From Montifringilla adamsi (Eukaryota; Chordata; Aves; Passeriformes; Passeridae), in NCBI GenBank assembly GCA_017590115.1, contig JAGGNK010006448.1:8728099-8792098 (forward strand): a stretch of 64,000 bases of DNA, given 5' to 3'. The notes beneath the pieces are model-generated. The model was not told the DNA's origin, made no database searches, and worked only from the letters and a program-made list of their open reading frames with translations. Below are positions 21,724 through 34,378 of this stretch, piece after piece. Position 1 is the first letter of the stretch. Every line of letters begins with the position of its first letter. Made by a program: the position numbers and the translations under genes.

Positions 21724-24700
21724 AAATAGAAGACATAAAATCTGATCCTGTCTTTTAAATATTGTCTATCAGTGAACAGGTTGTACAGAACAGAATTCAT
21801 ACAGCAGTTAATTAATTGTAAGTGAGCACCCAGAAAAGAAGAGGGGAAACAGGAGCAATGTCCTTCATCCCCATTCTGTTTCTAGATCAGTTTTTCCCTG
21901 TTTAGCTCAATCTAATTCAGAATCTCTATGCTGTGGGGTACTTTTTGCTTTCTTTCCCATCTCTGGTCCTGTCTTTTGCTGTTGTTCTCTCCTTTGCCCC
22001 ATTTATTCTTCCTGAACCTGCTAACATTTAAGGACAGCCTTATCCTCTTCTAAATTCTTGTCTTGGTAAATTGTAATATGTGATCAGAACTGACGTGATC
22101 TGGGCAGGCACAGCTCTTTAATTGCCAAATGAGCTTTAATAAGACATCTATAGATTTCACATCCATCTAGAGCAATGCAAATGCTGCTGGGAATTTGGGG
22201 ATTTTTTAGATTTTTATGTTCATACACAAATAGGAGCAGTAGCCTTACATGTTTTGCATTTTTTTCATGGAACTGGCTGAAAGTATTTAAAAAGTATATT
22301 CAAGCACTCAAAGAGTAACAGACATTGAGACCTCAAGATTTATAGAACAATTTTTTACTTCTTCAGTTTAGAAACAAAACACTTAAAAAAATTACAGCTT
22401 GGAATCTACCAAAATAAACAGAAACATTCTACTGACAACTTCATTTTACTTTACTGCTAGTAATACATTTTTGTGCTAGCTGTGGAAAGGAACAGACATA
22501 CATAAATGGACACACAGAGACTGCAAGACTAGGGATTTTTATGTTCTACCTGTAGTTTTTAAGTGTAATGCAGGAAACTTGTTTTTAAAGGTAGATTAGT
22601 TTCAAGCAAGTTATGCTAGGTCTTAGGCAATAAAGAACTAAAGGGAAAACTGATAACCAATATTCTTGTATTTTCTATGAGGTTAAATTTTAGCAGTACT
22701 CTGGGAAGGTTGAACTTCAAATAGGATTTGGAACTGTTAAAGGGAGCACACTTATTCACAGCATCAGTGGATCCTACATCAGAGATAAAAAAATCTGCTT
22801 ATGAGATGTTTTCAATTCATCTATAACATGAATTTACTTCATATAATTTATAGGCTTTCAAAGTGACATTCTTCTTAACTAATCTATGATTCTTAATCAC
22901 TGTGCCCTTTGTAGCTAATATAGACATTCCTCTAACCTGTTTAAGGATTATTCTTTTGTTCTAATTTATCTGTGAGGATTTTGTTTAATTAATTATACCT
23001 TGGAGATGATAACAGTGGTCAGTTAAGCTAATACCCCTTGTATAATTTCTTTGATATCCAAATGCTTAGGATCTTAGAAGTGGATTCAATTTTAAGAAGC
23101 TGATACTAAAGAAAAGCAACAGATGCTCAGAAACAGAAGACAATCAGTGAGAGAATTTGGAAAGAGGAGAAGTACTGAGCAGAATTAAGATGTATTTGAG
23201 AAACACTCTGAATTGCCAGTTATCTCTGGTTTTCAGAATTGTAGCCTACGGAGACTGTATTTCTCAACTGGGCATCCTCAGCAAATGTCTGTACAGTTAG
23301 ATGTTAACACTTCAGACATTCACTGTCCGCTAGTTCTTCTGAAGCTAACAGCCCAATAAGAAAACAGGAGATTATATGACCTTGCGAATGTCTCATCCAA
23401 CAGTCCAAAAGTAACAAGAGAAGATTACTGGGTGAAGAGAAGGAATAAAGAAATTAAGTAAGGGAGGGAGAGAAAAGAGGGAAATTAGGAAAAAAAAGCA
23501 CAAAGACAGTGGGGACTTTTAGTGGAGCATAGATTATTAAATACTTTATTAGGAGAAAAATTAAGGAATTATAAATTTTTTTTTTGAACTTCAGAGAATT
23601 GCTTTTGGTTGTAATGAACTCAAACCAGGTACCACCTAAAGTCCCCCAGGCTTCAGTGTGCTGCTTTAAATCCACTCAAAGGTTTACATTAGACATTAAA
23701 ACTGCAGACACTTAGAGGATTTGTGCTTGAACAAATATGTCTTTGTTTATTTAAAAGACTCATCTGTCTGAATAGTTGCCTTTGACTCCTTATCTCTGAG
23801 CCCAGATTTCAACACTCCTTCATGTTCACAACAGCTTCATGTCTTCTCTGTTGTTTTTGACAATTATTTTAAGAATTTTATCACTCATTAGCCCTGGAAT
23901 GAAAATGAGCAAAAATTTATCAATAATTAACTGTAAAACTACCCATGCAAGACATGTATTAATTGATCCTGTGTCACTGTTGCTGAATCAGATTTCCATC
24001 TTTCTTGATACGTCTTACTCTGCTGATATATGGTGTAACTATTTTGTTTGATTTTATAAGAGTATACTTACAGAATACTTAAATAGCTTTTGCTCAGTTA
24101 CTATTCCTTTTTGCTTAATAATTTCAGTCTTAAAAACAAATCCAATTGAAGATCAAGCAAATGCATACTGAAAAGTTCACAAAAATCTTACTTGTGTATC
24201 TCAGGATTGTTTGTGACAATATCGTACAGAAGCACCACGTACAAAAATGTTCATAAAATTATAGGACATTTAGTTGTTGGAAGAATATTACTCCTTGTTC
24301 AGGAAATTGAAACCATTATCATTACCCCTCTCTTTCCATTTTTCTTAACAGTGAGAATCAGCCTACAGGATTTGCAATCATAATCTAGCCCTCACTAGAT
24401 TATGGATTTTGGTTATCTAGAATAAGAATAGAAATTACAAACATTAACTGCTCTTTCAGGTAATTTGTAGAAAACTTCTATTTTTCGTCAGTGAAAAATG
24501 GCAACAAGCTAAATACACAAAACTGAAATACAGATTTTATCTGTTTATGAGATGATTCCATGTTCAAACTTGAGTTGATTTTAAACTTTGCTTTTAATTA
24601 AAAAGGTAGTATGTTAGCATATTTAACCTTAAAACATCCAGTGTTCTAAAGATAAAGTTGAAAAAACCTTCCAGTTAATATGGTTGACATGTTGGCATAG

Positions 24701-27098
24701 TATTGAGAGACAGAAAATGGAAATAATGATAACTATGAACAATATAACGCAAAGCCAAACTCAAATATATGTTAATACTGTTTTGCTAGAAAAAGGGTAG
24801 CACCAAATAGTTTATACTAATCTGTCTATTCTTTGAAAATAAGTGTCTTCTTTTTTTTATGGTCATTTATGTTTGACCTGGGTGGTTTTTTGTTTGATTG
24901 GTTATTTTATTAAGTATTTTGATACCATGAAAATACTAGCCTTCACATTTCAATATGAGTCATGAAAATGTTGATCTTAAACTCTGTATAATACATTGAG
25001 CATCCTAATGGGAATGAAATATTCCCATAAACTCAATGGAAATAACAATGCCTCCAGTATACCTGTGTTACACTTTGAGAAATAGAGTGAAGATTGTTTC
25101 ACAGCTGACATTTTGGGAAGGGATCGAGTAAATTCTGTGAATAAGGAGTTTTTATAGCATTCAAAATTAAACAGGCCAAAAGTACAATTGTTAGCATTAT
25201 TTTACAGTTTTTTTTCTGAATTTCCAACATGAGACTAGTGCTGCAGTGATAGATGCTTCTGCTCCTTCTTCTACTCCCCTCAAAGCAGCTGCACAGCCTC
25301 TCACAGCTGCCCTGCATCTTGACATAGTACCCACTGTACCTCAGCTGCAGAGGAGGCACAGCATGTTTTCAGTTTGAGCTGTCAAAAAAGACATAAAGGA
25401 AAGGGAACCATTCTGGAAAAAAGGTGACAAATTGTGTTTAATCACTTAAACTATACACCTATGAAAATGTTGATAGTGGACAAGTCATGCCCATGCATCT
25501 ACATCAAATAGTGAGCTTCATGGATGAATCTTCTTAGAGAGTGATATTAGTCCCAATTAATTTTATTATTTATTATATATTTATTATATTTTGATATTTA
25601 ATATGCTGATGGCTATGGTTGTCTTCCCCAAGGACTGCAGCTAAGTTGATTTCACTGGCAGAAACGATGGCATTGTATGCATTAACTCTCTGGGTGCAGA
25701 CAGGAGACCCAATTTTCTTTTTAACATTTTACATTATTAATTTTTTCAATCTAAAGCAGCCCTGAGAATAGGAAGTAAAATTCTGCTATTAAATCTGGAT
25801 TAAACAAAATACACTTCTGTTTGTCACTGAATTTAAAACAAAATGAAATAGTAGGAGATAGGGACCAGGAGCAGGTTTTTTTTAACATGATCATTGTTTT
25901 CAAATTCTGTTTTCTTTTTATAGATGCACCAAACCTCTTAGGTTTGAAATTTTTGTGTTAAGCAGGAGACTTAGGTATTTACAAATAGGTAAATGTTTTT
26001 GAAGTGTAATGCTAAGACTCAGAAATTCACTAGCTATTTCTCCTTTTTCTGCCCCACTACCAACCCTTGAAATACCAAGTGGAATCAGTGAAGAGGCAGA
26101 AGTGAAAAAATAGCCCTGTTTCAAAGTTTTCTTATCAGTTAAGGAAAATAAAGCAATCTGCACCCAACCCAGAATTCCTAGGTGAATAATTTGGTCATTT
26201 GGAACAAATTTTTTTATAATTTCAACACATGGAGAAAACCATACTACATTTTATTTTATATTAAATAGATGATTCCAGAGCATAATAGTCTTTTGATCCT
26301 CCATGTTGCAGTAGTTCCTTTCTCTGACTGGAGTTTCTTAAATATTGTGATGTTGTGCAAAAAGAAATAAGTAACAATCTATATTTTCATTAACTTCCTT
26401 TACCATTTTCATACTAAGCTGTTTGTCATATTACTGATGATACTCACCATTAACACCACATTCCCAGTGTTCAATAACTGGTTTTTATTAGTTCCTATGT
26501 AAGAGGATTGGAGCAGATGTGAAGCATCTCCCGAGTAGCCTGATGAGGTTTTTGTGACTGAGATGTTCTTCTCTGGAGAACTTCTTTTCTCTTTGAAGAC
26601 CTAGAAGAATAGCAAATGCTACTACATTGTGGGCTTTTACACTTATGTTATCCGTATCCAGTCTTTTCTCAGAAGGAAATAAGTAAGCATATTCTCAGAG
26701 ATATAATCAAAGTCTGATTATTTTGTAGAGTCCAGGGAACCACCTTATCGAAATTAGAAATCTCGAGGAGGAAATAATGCTGTGCTATCTTTTCATGGCA
26801 AATTCACCCATTTCATGTGTCAGCTAGACATCTAAAATTTCACGTGTTATGTGCTATTCCAACTGGAAGTAGAAAAGCTCTGTTTGAGTCCTTAACCTTG
26901 TGGAGATTTGTCCTCCAGTTGGATGACTTGCTCACAAAGTCGAGTATTTATGTCGCACCAAGTTCCATCTTCTGATGCAGTAATATCCAACATATGCCTT
27001 GCAAAAGAGGTGGAGGGGTAAAAGAGATGAAAGAACAAAGAAGCAGGTGATTCATGGAGCTTTATTTCTATTACAAATTGTTTTCAGTTTCTGGTTGT
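21724..27098. other. Unique AT-rich noncoding DNA
   Basis: No gene, RNA gene or confident transposon is recognised. It includes a 10-bp-arm inverted repeat at 24379-24404 and a locally GC-richer patch at about 25250-25360 with no recognisable identity. Scattered frames of 60-86 codons on both strands are at chance level. Confidence 0.5.
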
Positions 27099-27268
27099 TT
27101 AACAGTTGAGTGGGAAGGGGTTTTTTTCTGGTTTTGTTTTTTTTTTTTTTTTTTTTTTTTTTGGTTTTTTTTTTTTTTTGGAAAAAAAGAANNNAACAGT
27201 TGAGTGGGAAGGGGTTTTTTTTTGGGTTTTTTTTTTTTTTTTTTTTGTTTGTTTGTTTGGTTTTTTTT
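27099..27268. repeat. Low-complexity G/T tract with a 3-N gap and flanking duplicate
   Basis: The 20-mer AACAGTTGAGTGGGAAGGGG occurs at 27101-27120 and again at 27195-27214. Each copy is followed by long T runs with sparse G. Between them, at 27192-27194, are three N. The pattern is what results when two contig ends overlapping at a hard-to-read T/G tract are joined without merging. The second copy is probably an assembly artefact, and the true tract length is unknown. Confidence 0.9.
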
Positions 27269-27990
27269 CTAATCTGAGAAGAAAGAATCTTGTTAACTAT
27301 TTCTTCTTCCTTATTTTGGATGTTCTCTTTTCTTAGTCTTCGATTCATTCTTATTTTTATTACTTTTTTAAAACCTTTTTCTATTTTACAGTTCTCTAAG
27401 CACTGTATAAAACCAAATATGCTTTGTAGTTACTGATTAATCTTTTAGGCAGAATTAGTACAATTAATTCAAAAAACAATAGTCAAAAGACAAGCCTAAA
27501 GTGCTACAATTTATCACAGGGAAATCAACAAGATCCTAAGCAGAAAGTAGTGATGTTATTGTTATTTCTGGCCTTTGGCAAAACCACGAGAGAAGTTATC
27601 TATAGTATTGAAGATACTGAGTGTTACTATTCTAACTTTCCTGAATCAGTCAGAAAACAGACGACATCAGAAGTCTCAGTTGCCCTGCCTTACTCCATGT
27701 TCCTTTCACTGGCATCAAGTAAGATTAATTGCTTTACTCTATTATGGATGCATTGAGCAATCATGTTCCCCTGGCCAGGAACTGTGTGGTGAACAGAAAC
27801 ATCTTAGGCCATCCTGTATCTCTCTTCTTAGTTCTCACCCTCTTTAAGAAGCAGTTTCGAGGAAAGCAGCAGAATGCTTGCTTCTCAGAATAGAGCAAGA
27901 AATTTTTTGAGATGAGGAGGGTGAGAGGTAATGAAGATAATTGTTAAAACATCAGTGAAAGAAACAGCAGATCTAGACACATATTATTAG
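27269..27990. other. Unique AT-rich noncoding DNA
   Basis: Two overlapping frames (27550-27756 and 27575-27847) occupy a somewhat less AT-rich patch, but neither resembles a known protein nor has splice context that I can support. Confidence 0.5.
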
Positions 27991-28116
27991 GTGGTGGGGT
28001 TTTTTTGGTTTTTTGTTTGTTTGGTTGGTTTTTTTCTTTTGGTTTGGTTTGGTTTTGTTTTTCTTTTGGTGTTTTTTTGGGTTTGTGGTTTTTTTTTGTT
28101 TTGGGTTTTTTTTGGT
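27991..28116. repeat. G/T-only low-complexity tract
   Basis: About 125 bp of T runs broken by single or double G, with only occasional C. It is of the same kind as 8210-8313 and the tract around the assembly gap. Confidence 0.9.
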
Positions 28117-30449
28117 AGATATAGAGGAAGATAACAGTTTTCTCCCAGCAGCTCACTCCCCTATTCAGGTGTACTGCATTTGACAAAGCTTTGGTCTGTG
28201 GACAGATCTGTTACTGAGATTTCAGGAGCAGCAACAACTTCAAGTACAGCCAACCCAAAATGTAAGGCAAATAGTCTGTACTAAATGCAGGTGAACTGAA
28301 AACTAGGAATTACACTAGAGGTTTGCATGTGAACGTCACACAATTTCTGAAGTTAAAGAAAAATCACACACACTGTTAAATGACGGGTCTTCTGTTTTAA
28401 CCTTCCTGTAGTTCTCCATCTATACTAAAGCCTGCTATAGCCTTGTAATATAATTTCTTCTAAACAAGTATACCCCTTTTATTGATTCATGATCTTATAT
28501 TTGGAAAATTATTGAAAAATTATTTTCAGAATGAATTCTCACAAATTTTCTTTTTTATTGACATTGGAGAAATAATGGGATTTTACAGGACATAAAATGA
28601 ATAGCTATATTGAAAGACACCAAGTCCTATTATCCTGATTGTTTGTAATCATTCTTTTTAATTAATGTAAACACATTTGACACTTGAATACTTGATTCAA
28701 TTAATTTATATATGTGATGTGACATATAACTATTTTTGCTTTGTTTCTTAACCATTAATCTGGTAAACTTGGTCCAATAACTGTTGTGTAGAAGTAATGA
28801 AGAATTTTTCCCCCTTACTTCCTTGTTTCTGTTTCACAACCTATAATAATTTTTCATTTCAATGATTCCTTATATGAATTCATATTAATCTTATCTCATG
28901 TAGAATTCATCATATACATCCAAATATCTTTGTTTGTCCTACTTAATATCTTCAGTTTTACTAAATTACTTTTAAGAGAAGTTGTCTTTGAATGAAAAAT
29001 GGAATTAAAGGATAACACAGGAAAATAGGCTCACATAGCTATTTGTCTATTACTTCATGAATAAATCTTGCCTCTTACTTTTTTTTGCGTTACCAACAAT
29101 TAAACATTTGCTTTTATAGAACTCTTGGACATTTGTAAGATATTTTCTGATTAATATTGACCAATATTGACCATATCTATATTGCTGAATGCACTAGAGC
29201 AACATTCCTAGTTTCAGAGATGAATAATATAAAACCCAGCACATTTACAATGTTTAAAACATAAAACTATTAATGTTTAAAATATTTTTCCTCACTCCTT
29301 ATTTTTTTTTTATTCTTTTCTTCAAAAGGTCTACAACATATTTTGGGAATAAGCTAACAGTCAGAGTTCTAGTACTTAATCTCATTCCTCCTTTTTTTTC
29401 TTTAATTATGGCAATATAGGTTTAAATGTACAAATGAAGTTTGAAGTCCATCACTGCAGTAAGAACAGTTAAAAATATTTTTCTCTATATATCCATAACT
29501 TGAATTCATGTAATTTTCTTCTCATTTGCTCATTTTATCATAGATTATTTTAGTTTTGATTAGTTTAAAAATGCAATATTAGAAGTCTCTTGCTGTTGTA
29601 ATAGTAGAACTATCTTTGTTTTTGTCCTGATTTTTTGCCTAATTTTACAGGTATGATGAACAGGACAATTTTCAGTACAGATCACCACTAAAGCTTCTTT
29701 TTATCACTAAATTTCTCCATTCTTTCCTTTTGTTTCCTGCAATAGAGTAACTAATCTGTGAGAAGGCAATATATTTTACATCTAATAATTCTTAAAACAG
29801 TTTGATTTTCTGGTGTTGTATGAGAGTAACTTAAAAAGTCAAAAGTTTTTGAAAATTCAAGCTCATTCTATCACACTCAGGTTTATCTGAATGCTTAGTG
29901 ACTACTTTAGAAAACTCTGAAAGACTATTAAAACATAACTTCTTGATATAAAAACTGGCATTAGTTATTCCAATATCTTCTGTTTCTCCATTTATAAACA
30001 AATTCTGATTTGCACTGTATCATAAACCAATTTTCCTTGTTTTCTGCTCAAGTCTGTTCTTCACATCCACAAAAAAATCTTTCCTAAAATTTATTTTCTT
30101 GCTTCCTCCCTGTCATCCGAACATAAGGGAAATTTAGGTGATAGTTAGTATGCCAGTTAACAGTTTGGTAATTCCATATTTGATTTATTTTAGAACTTTT
30201 GTTTGAAATAACTTAGTTATATGCCTTTTATTGATATGCTCTAAAAGTATACTGCTAATGTATTAGTGTGTGGTATTTTATTATATCCTTCCCTATAAAG
30301 ACAGCAATGTGGAATAAGAATCTTCCTAAACTCATTTGCTGTGAACATTAATACAAATCATCTAGCATTTCTATTACGTTTTATCTTTCCTTTAATTGCC
30401 TATTTTTGAGATGATCATCTGTCAATCCTATCACCTCTCTTCAAAACCT
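28117..30449. other. Unique, very AT-rich noncoding DNA
   Basis: No gene or transposon is recognised. There is a 10-bp tandem duplication of AATATTGACC near 29154-29174. Confidence 0.55.
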
Positions 30450-30638
30450 TCTATTTCTGATGTGCTAGAAGATTTTAATGTTAGTTTTAATGCCTATTGC
30501 TAGTAGCTCATTAATTTTTTTTGTATACCCTTACAGCTTTACAATCTATTTCTGATGTGCTAGAAGATTTTAATGTTAGTTTTAATGCCTATTGCTAGTT
30601 GCTCATGATTTTTTTTGTATACCCTTACGGCTTTACAC
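30450..30638. repeat. 95-bp tandem duplication
   Basis: Two head-to-tail copies (30450-30544 and 30545-30638) begin with TCTATTTCTGATGTGC and end with GTATACCCTTAC-GCTTTACA. They differ at only a few positions, including TAGTAGCTC against TAGTTGCTC and ACAGC against ACGGC, so the duplication is recent. Confidence 0.95.
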
Positions 30639-30730
30639 TTCTTTGACAGGATTTATGTTCCACTTATGAAAGAGAATTTTCTAGTTTGTCTAATCTCCTT
30701 CTCTAAGCCTGTAACTACTCCAGCTTTTCT

Positions 30731-30860
30731 TTCTCCCTTTCTCTCCCTTTCTCTCCCTTTCTCTCCCTTTCTCTCCCTTTCTCTCCCTTTCTCTCCCTTT
30801 CTCTCCCTTTCTCTCCCTCTTCCTTCCTTTCTTTCTTTCTTCTTCCTTCCTTTTTCCTTT
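30731..30860. repeat. (CTCTCCCTTT)n decanucleotide satellite and CTTT tail
   Basis: Seven exact copies of the 10-bp unit CTCTCCCTTT (30741-30810) have degenerate copies at each edge, followed by CTTCC/CTTT repeats to about 30860. The strand is purely pyrimidine. The exactness implies recent expansion and likely length polymorphism. Confidence 0.97.
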
Positions 30861-33800
30861 TAAAGTCAATGTTACCCAATTACTTTAAAATTTCTAGGCT
30901 GTCTCTTGAAATTACTTTTTAAAATAAACTTATTCTATTGAATTTCTATTGTTCTTTTTATCTGTGTTAACTGAATCCATTTTAAAGAGGGTTCCCTTAA
31001 CAAGCTTAAGGATTCTCTGAAATTGATACCTAAATTCTCAGCAGGCAATAAACAGTATCATATTGCAAGAAAATTTTTGAAACTTAAAGGAACATGAATA
31101 ACAAAGTACAGTGTACTAAACACATCTGAAATGAAGTAGCTTTTAAAAAGGGTCAGCAAATTGTTCTGAACACCATTACCTAAAAACACGGTAGAAAAAT
31201 AAAGTTAGAAATTAATAATTGCAAGCAAAAAATCTTGGAGTGCAGCAGATGAGAGTTTGCACTTGTTACAATCAACACTTATTAGCTATGCTTATGGCAA
31301 GCAGAAATACCTTGGCAGATGGCAACACCATTGTACATCACAAGTATGAAATGCAGTTACTAATATTTACATTTCAGTACTCACAATTCCTTACTATCTC
31401 ATTCAGATAGAGAAATCTGTTAATTCCCATTCTTCCCTCTGAATTTAGGGACTTCAAGTTAAAAACTGTTTTAACAAAATTTATCTGATTTAAAATATCT
31501 CATTTAAATTTGATAAAAGTGTCTAAATCAAATGAAACTATCTTTGCCCAGAGTTTTAACCTAGCACATTTTTCCTTACTGTTAGTCATGTAAGTTGATC
31601 TGATTTTCACTTGGCTGCCAAGGAAGGCCTCAACTGATCCTGTTAACATTTCAGGACCTTACAAGAGCATTCACAGTAGGAGAGTTTGTGGCACACAGTG
31701 TAGCAGCAGAGATTTCTTCCTGACTTCTGGACATCCCTTAATATCTTGTTTGAGTAATAAGTGACTAACCTTGTGTCGTACTGAAACTTCTTTCAGGTTT
31801 TTACTGAAGTATTAATAAAGAAAAACAGTTTTTTTCCTGTAATGTCAACAAAAACTGAAGCAGTGAATAAGAGTTTCCCCTCCCATATGTCAAGACACAA
31901 CAAGACATGGGACAATTTTTTACTTATTATATACAGAAATGATCATATTTTTGAAACAACATTGACTATTTTTCTCTTAGGAAGTTATTTTGCAGAAAAA
32001 AATGTCAAGTATTCTTATAAATAATGCATTTAAATATTTTCTTTCAATCAGTTTTAATATGAGATTTGCAATTAGAAACCAGTATCTGATAAATTCTTTT
32101 TCATGCACAGTTCTGCAAAAGGCATAAAGCCTTTATTCCACCAAGGTTATGACATTTTTATTACTTAGATTCATGTTATACATCTGAATTTCACAATATA
32201 CCAGAAATAACCACAAGATATGAAAAAATTGGTGTGACGTAAAATGTGTTTCAAACCGATGTCCAGAGACTTTAACAACAGAGGAAGAGAATAAATACCT
32301 TTATTATTCTTTTCATAGATCTTGTTAAAAGAAAAAATAAAAGTAAAACCTTTTGATTTACATGGAAGAGGAGTGAAAATATTTTCTACTGTGTTTCTTT
32401 TAGAAATATAAATATGAAATATGAAGAAGATTACCAGGTCTGCTACCTGAGAAAAGAGCACAGTCCTCTGCTCTATTAAAATATTACCAAAAAAAAAGAA
32501 AATAAAATATTCAACAAGACATGTAAATGCACTATGAAATTTTAATTCCCCTTTCTCCTTTTCAAGGTTGTGTGGAAATATTGCAGCCTGTATTGTGTTC
32601 CTCTGCAATATATCACTCATGTCAAAAAGATGAAACATGATAATGTGCAATTGGCATCCAGGCTAAATGTAAATTCTATTGAGAGCTTTTGTCTTTTCTC
32701 AGGTCATTGAAATATTCAATATGTCTTAATAAATTTCATCTAGGAATAGACTTGACTAGAAATCATTGGATGAAATCACAATTCTTGGACTTGTACCAAA
32801 ATTTTTTGTTGTCTCCTGACTTCATAATTTCAAAAATAAGCTTCTGATTTACAGAGTCTCACTTCTTATGCTTTAGAAAATTCTTTTTTCTCTTTAGTAA
32901 TTGCACTGTCCCTATATTCCCACCGCATTTGAAAGTCGGGATATCTGTTAATTCAGTAAATTAGAATGGGGTTTGAGACTCCTTGCATTTAATTTGAGCT
33001 ATTGATACTATGAGAAGAAATTTACTTGCAAAGTTTGGCAAAATTTGCCTAGCACATTCAGAATAGGGCCTAAATTTAGTTTCTGTGATGTTTCAGGGCA
33101 ACTCCTTAGTGTAAGCCCCTGGGGCCCCTTTAGATCATTGGAAAGATCTATAGGCATAGAATATTCAAAGGGGTAAATTCTAGCGTGAAAGAACAAGTTC
33201 CTTTCAGGGAACACGCAAATTGTGGGTCTTTGAGTTGCTCTTTCTGTCTGCTGATCATCAGCAGAAGGCCACAGACTCTATGTTATCGTATTTTCTTGGA
33301 GAGATTATTTTCAGTAGAGGTGCTAAAAAAAATAAAATTAGAGCAGAATCAGCTTTGGAATGAGGTAGCTTGTCAATCCCTTCAGATTGTACTCTTTCAG
33401 GGTTGTAACTGTGGGTCAAAATGTCCCAAAGGGAAAAGTCATGTAAGAATTGTGGCCTGAATGTGGGAAATATTTTTACTACTGTTTCATGATTTGAAGG
33501 CCTTTAGCTTCTGCACTTTTGCTCCTCAAGTACAGTAGACAGTTCCAAGTTTTTCCCTTTCTATTCTTTTTTTCATTTAATGAATTACAGAAAGTGAAGA
33601 CTTGAATGCGTTGTGAGCATCAGTGAATTGAATTGCATAAAATCCCATAAGAAAAGAACATAAATCAAGGTTGATGAGATTGATTATGCCAGAATTTGAT
33701 AGGTGAACTTAGAGCTCCCCAGTCCAAAATCTGTTGGTGAAGAAGGAAAAAGTTAAATATAAAAAAAGATTTCATTTAATTTGTATCAGTACTGTATATT

Positions 33801-34329
33801 TAGTTGTCCCATTTTACCACACAAAAAATATGTTTATTGTATACAACACCTCTGGTAGTCATCAAATTTCCTGTTTTGGGACCAGCTTAGAAAAATCCAT
33901 ACAGAGAAATATTTTGCTTTCAATGGACTTTGGTGCACTCTTGTGCTGAATTCAGAGTGTAATCTGTAAAATATACCCTGTTTCAAAATTCTGATGATTC
34001 AATTCTCTGATGGTGCAATATGTCATCTTTTGCCAGCTTTCAATTTGTGAAATATCAGTAACACAAATCTTAAATCTTTAGAATTTTGTTGGAGTTAGCT
34101 GAATAAGAATCCTATAGAGATGTGATGCAAGTCAATAAAAGCTTCTGTAGCATTAGGAATGTGTCCAAAGCTGGTGTCTGAATTACTGGAACCCTATCTC
34201 CCATCAGTTTCTAATTCCAGCATGTACTCCAGCAATGGCTAGAACTTCAGGCAGATTTGGGACTGCATTGCCTCAAATTCCCTTGTGTTGGAGCCAACCT
34301 GAAGCCACACTGGTTGTGAAAAGTCTCTG
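30861..34329. other. Unique AT-rich noncoding DNA
   Basis: No gene is recognised. The longest non-repeat frame of the window lies here (32171-32650, minus strand, 159 codons). Its translation is F/I/K/N-rich, with poly-F from an A run and no recognisable domain, and I do not call it a gene. Patches around 31600-31720 and 33060-33140 are slightly less AT-rich without recognisable content. Confidence 0.5.
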
Positions 34330-34378
34330 ATTTGGACACTAAGGCACAAAAGTTATGTAACTTACCACTGCCTGTGTG
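34330..34378 (-). mobile_element. Possible ancient MIR-type SINE core
   Basis: The segment GACACTAAGGCACAAAAGTT followed by ATGTAACTTACCACTG resembles the antisense of the conserved MIR region (GAGGCACAGAGAGGTTAAGT then AACTTGCCC). Only about 45 bp are alignable by eye and no tRNA-like head is visible. MIRs are known in bird genomes at low copy number. The identification is tentative. Confidence 0.3.

Noticed and set aside
27052..27348. Frames crossing the T/G tract and N gap
   Set aside because: Homopolymer translation includes unknown residues at the gap, and the region is probably misassembled.
30731..30860. 82-codon L/S/F-rich frame across the decanucleotide array
   Set aside because: It is an in-frame translation of a microsatellite, with no gene context.
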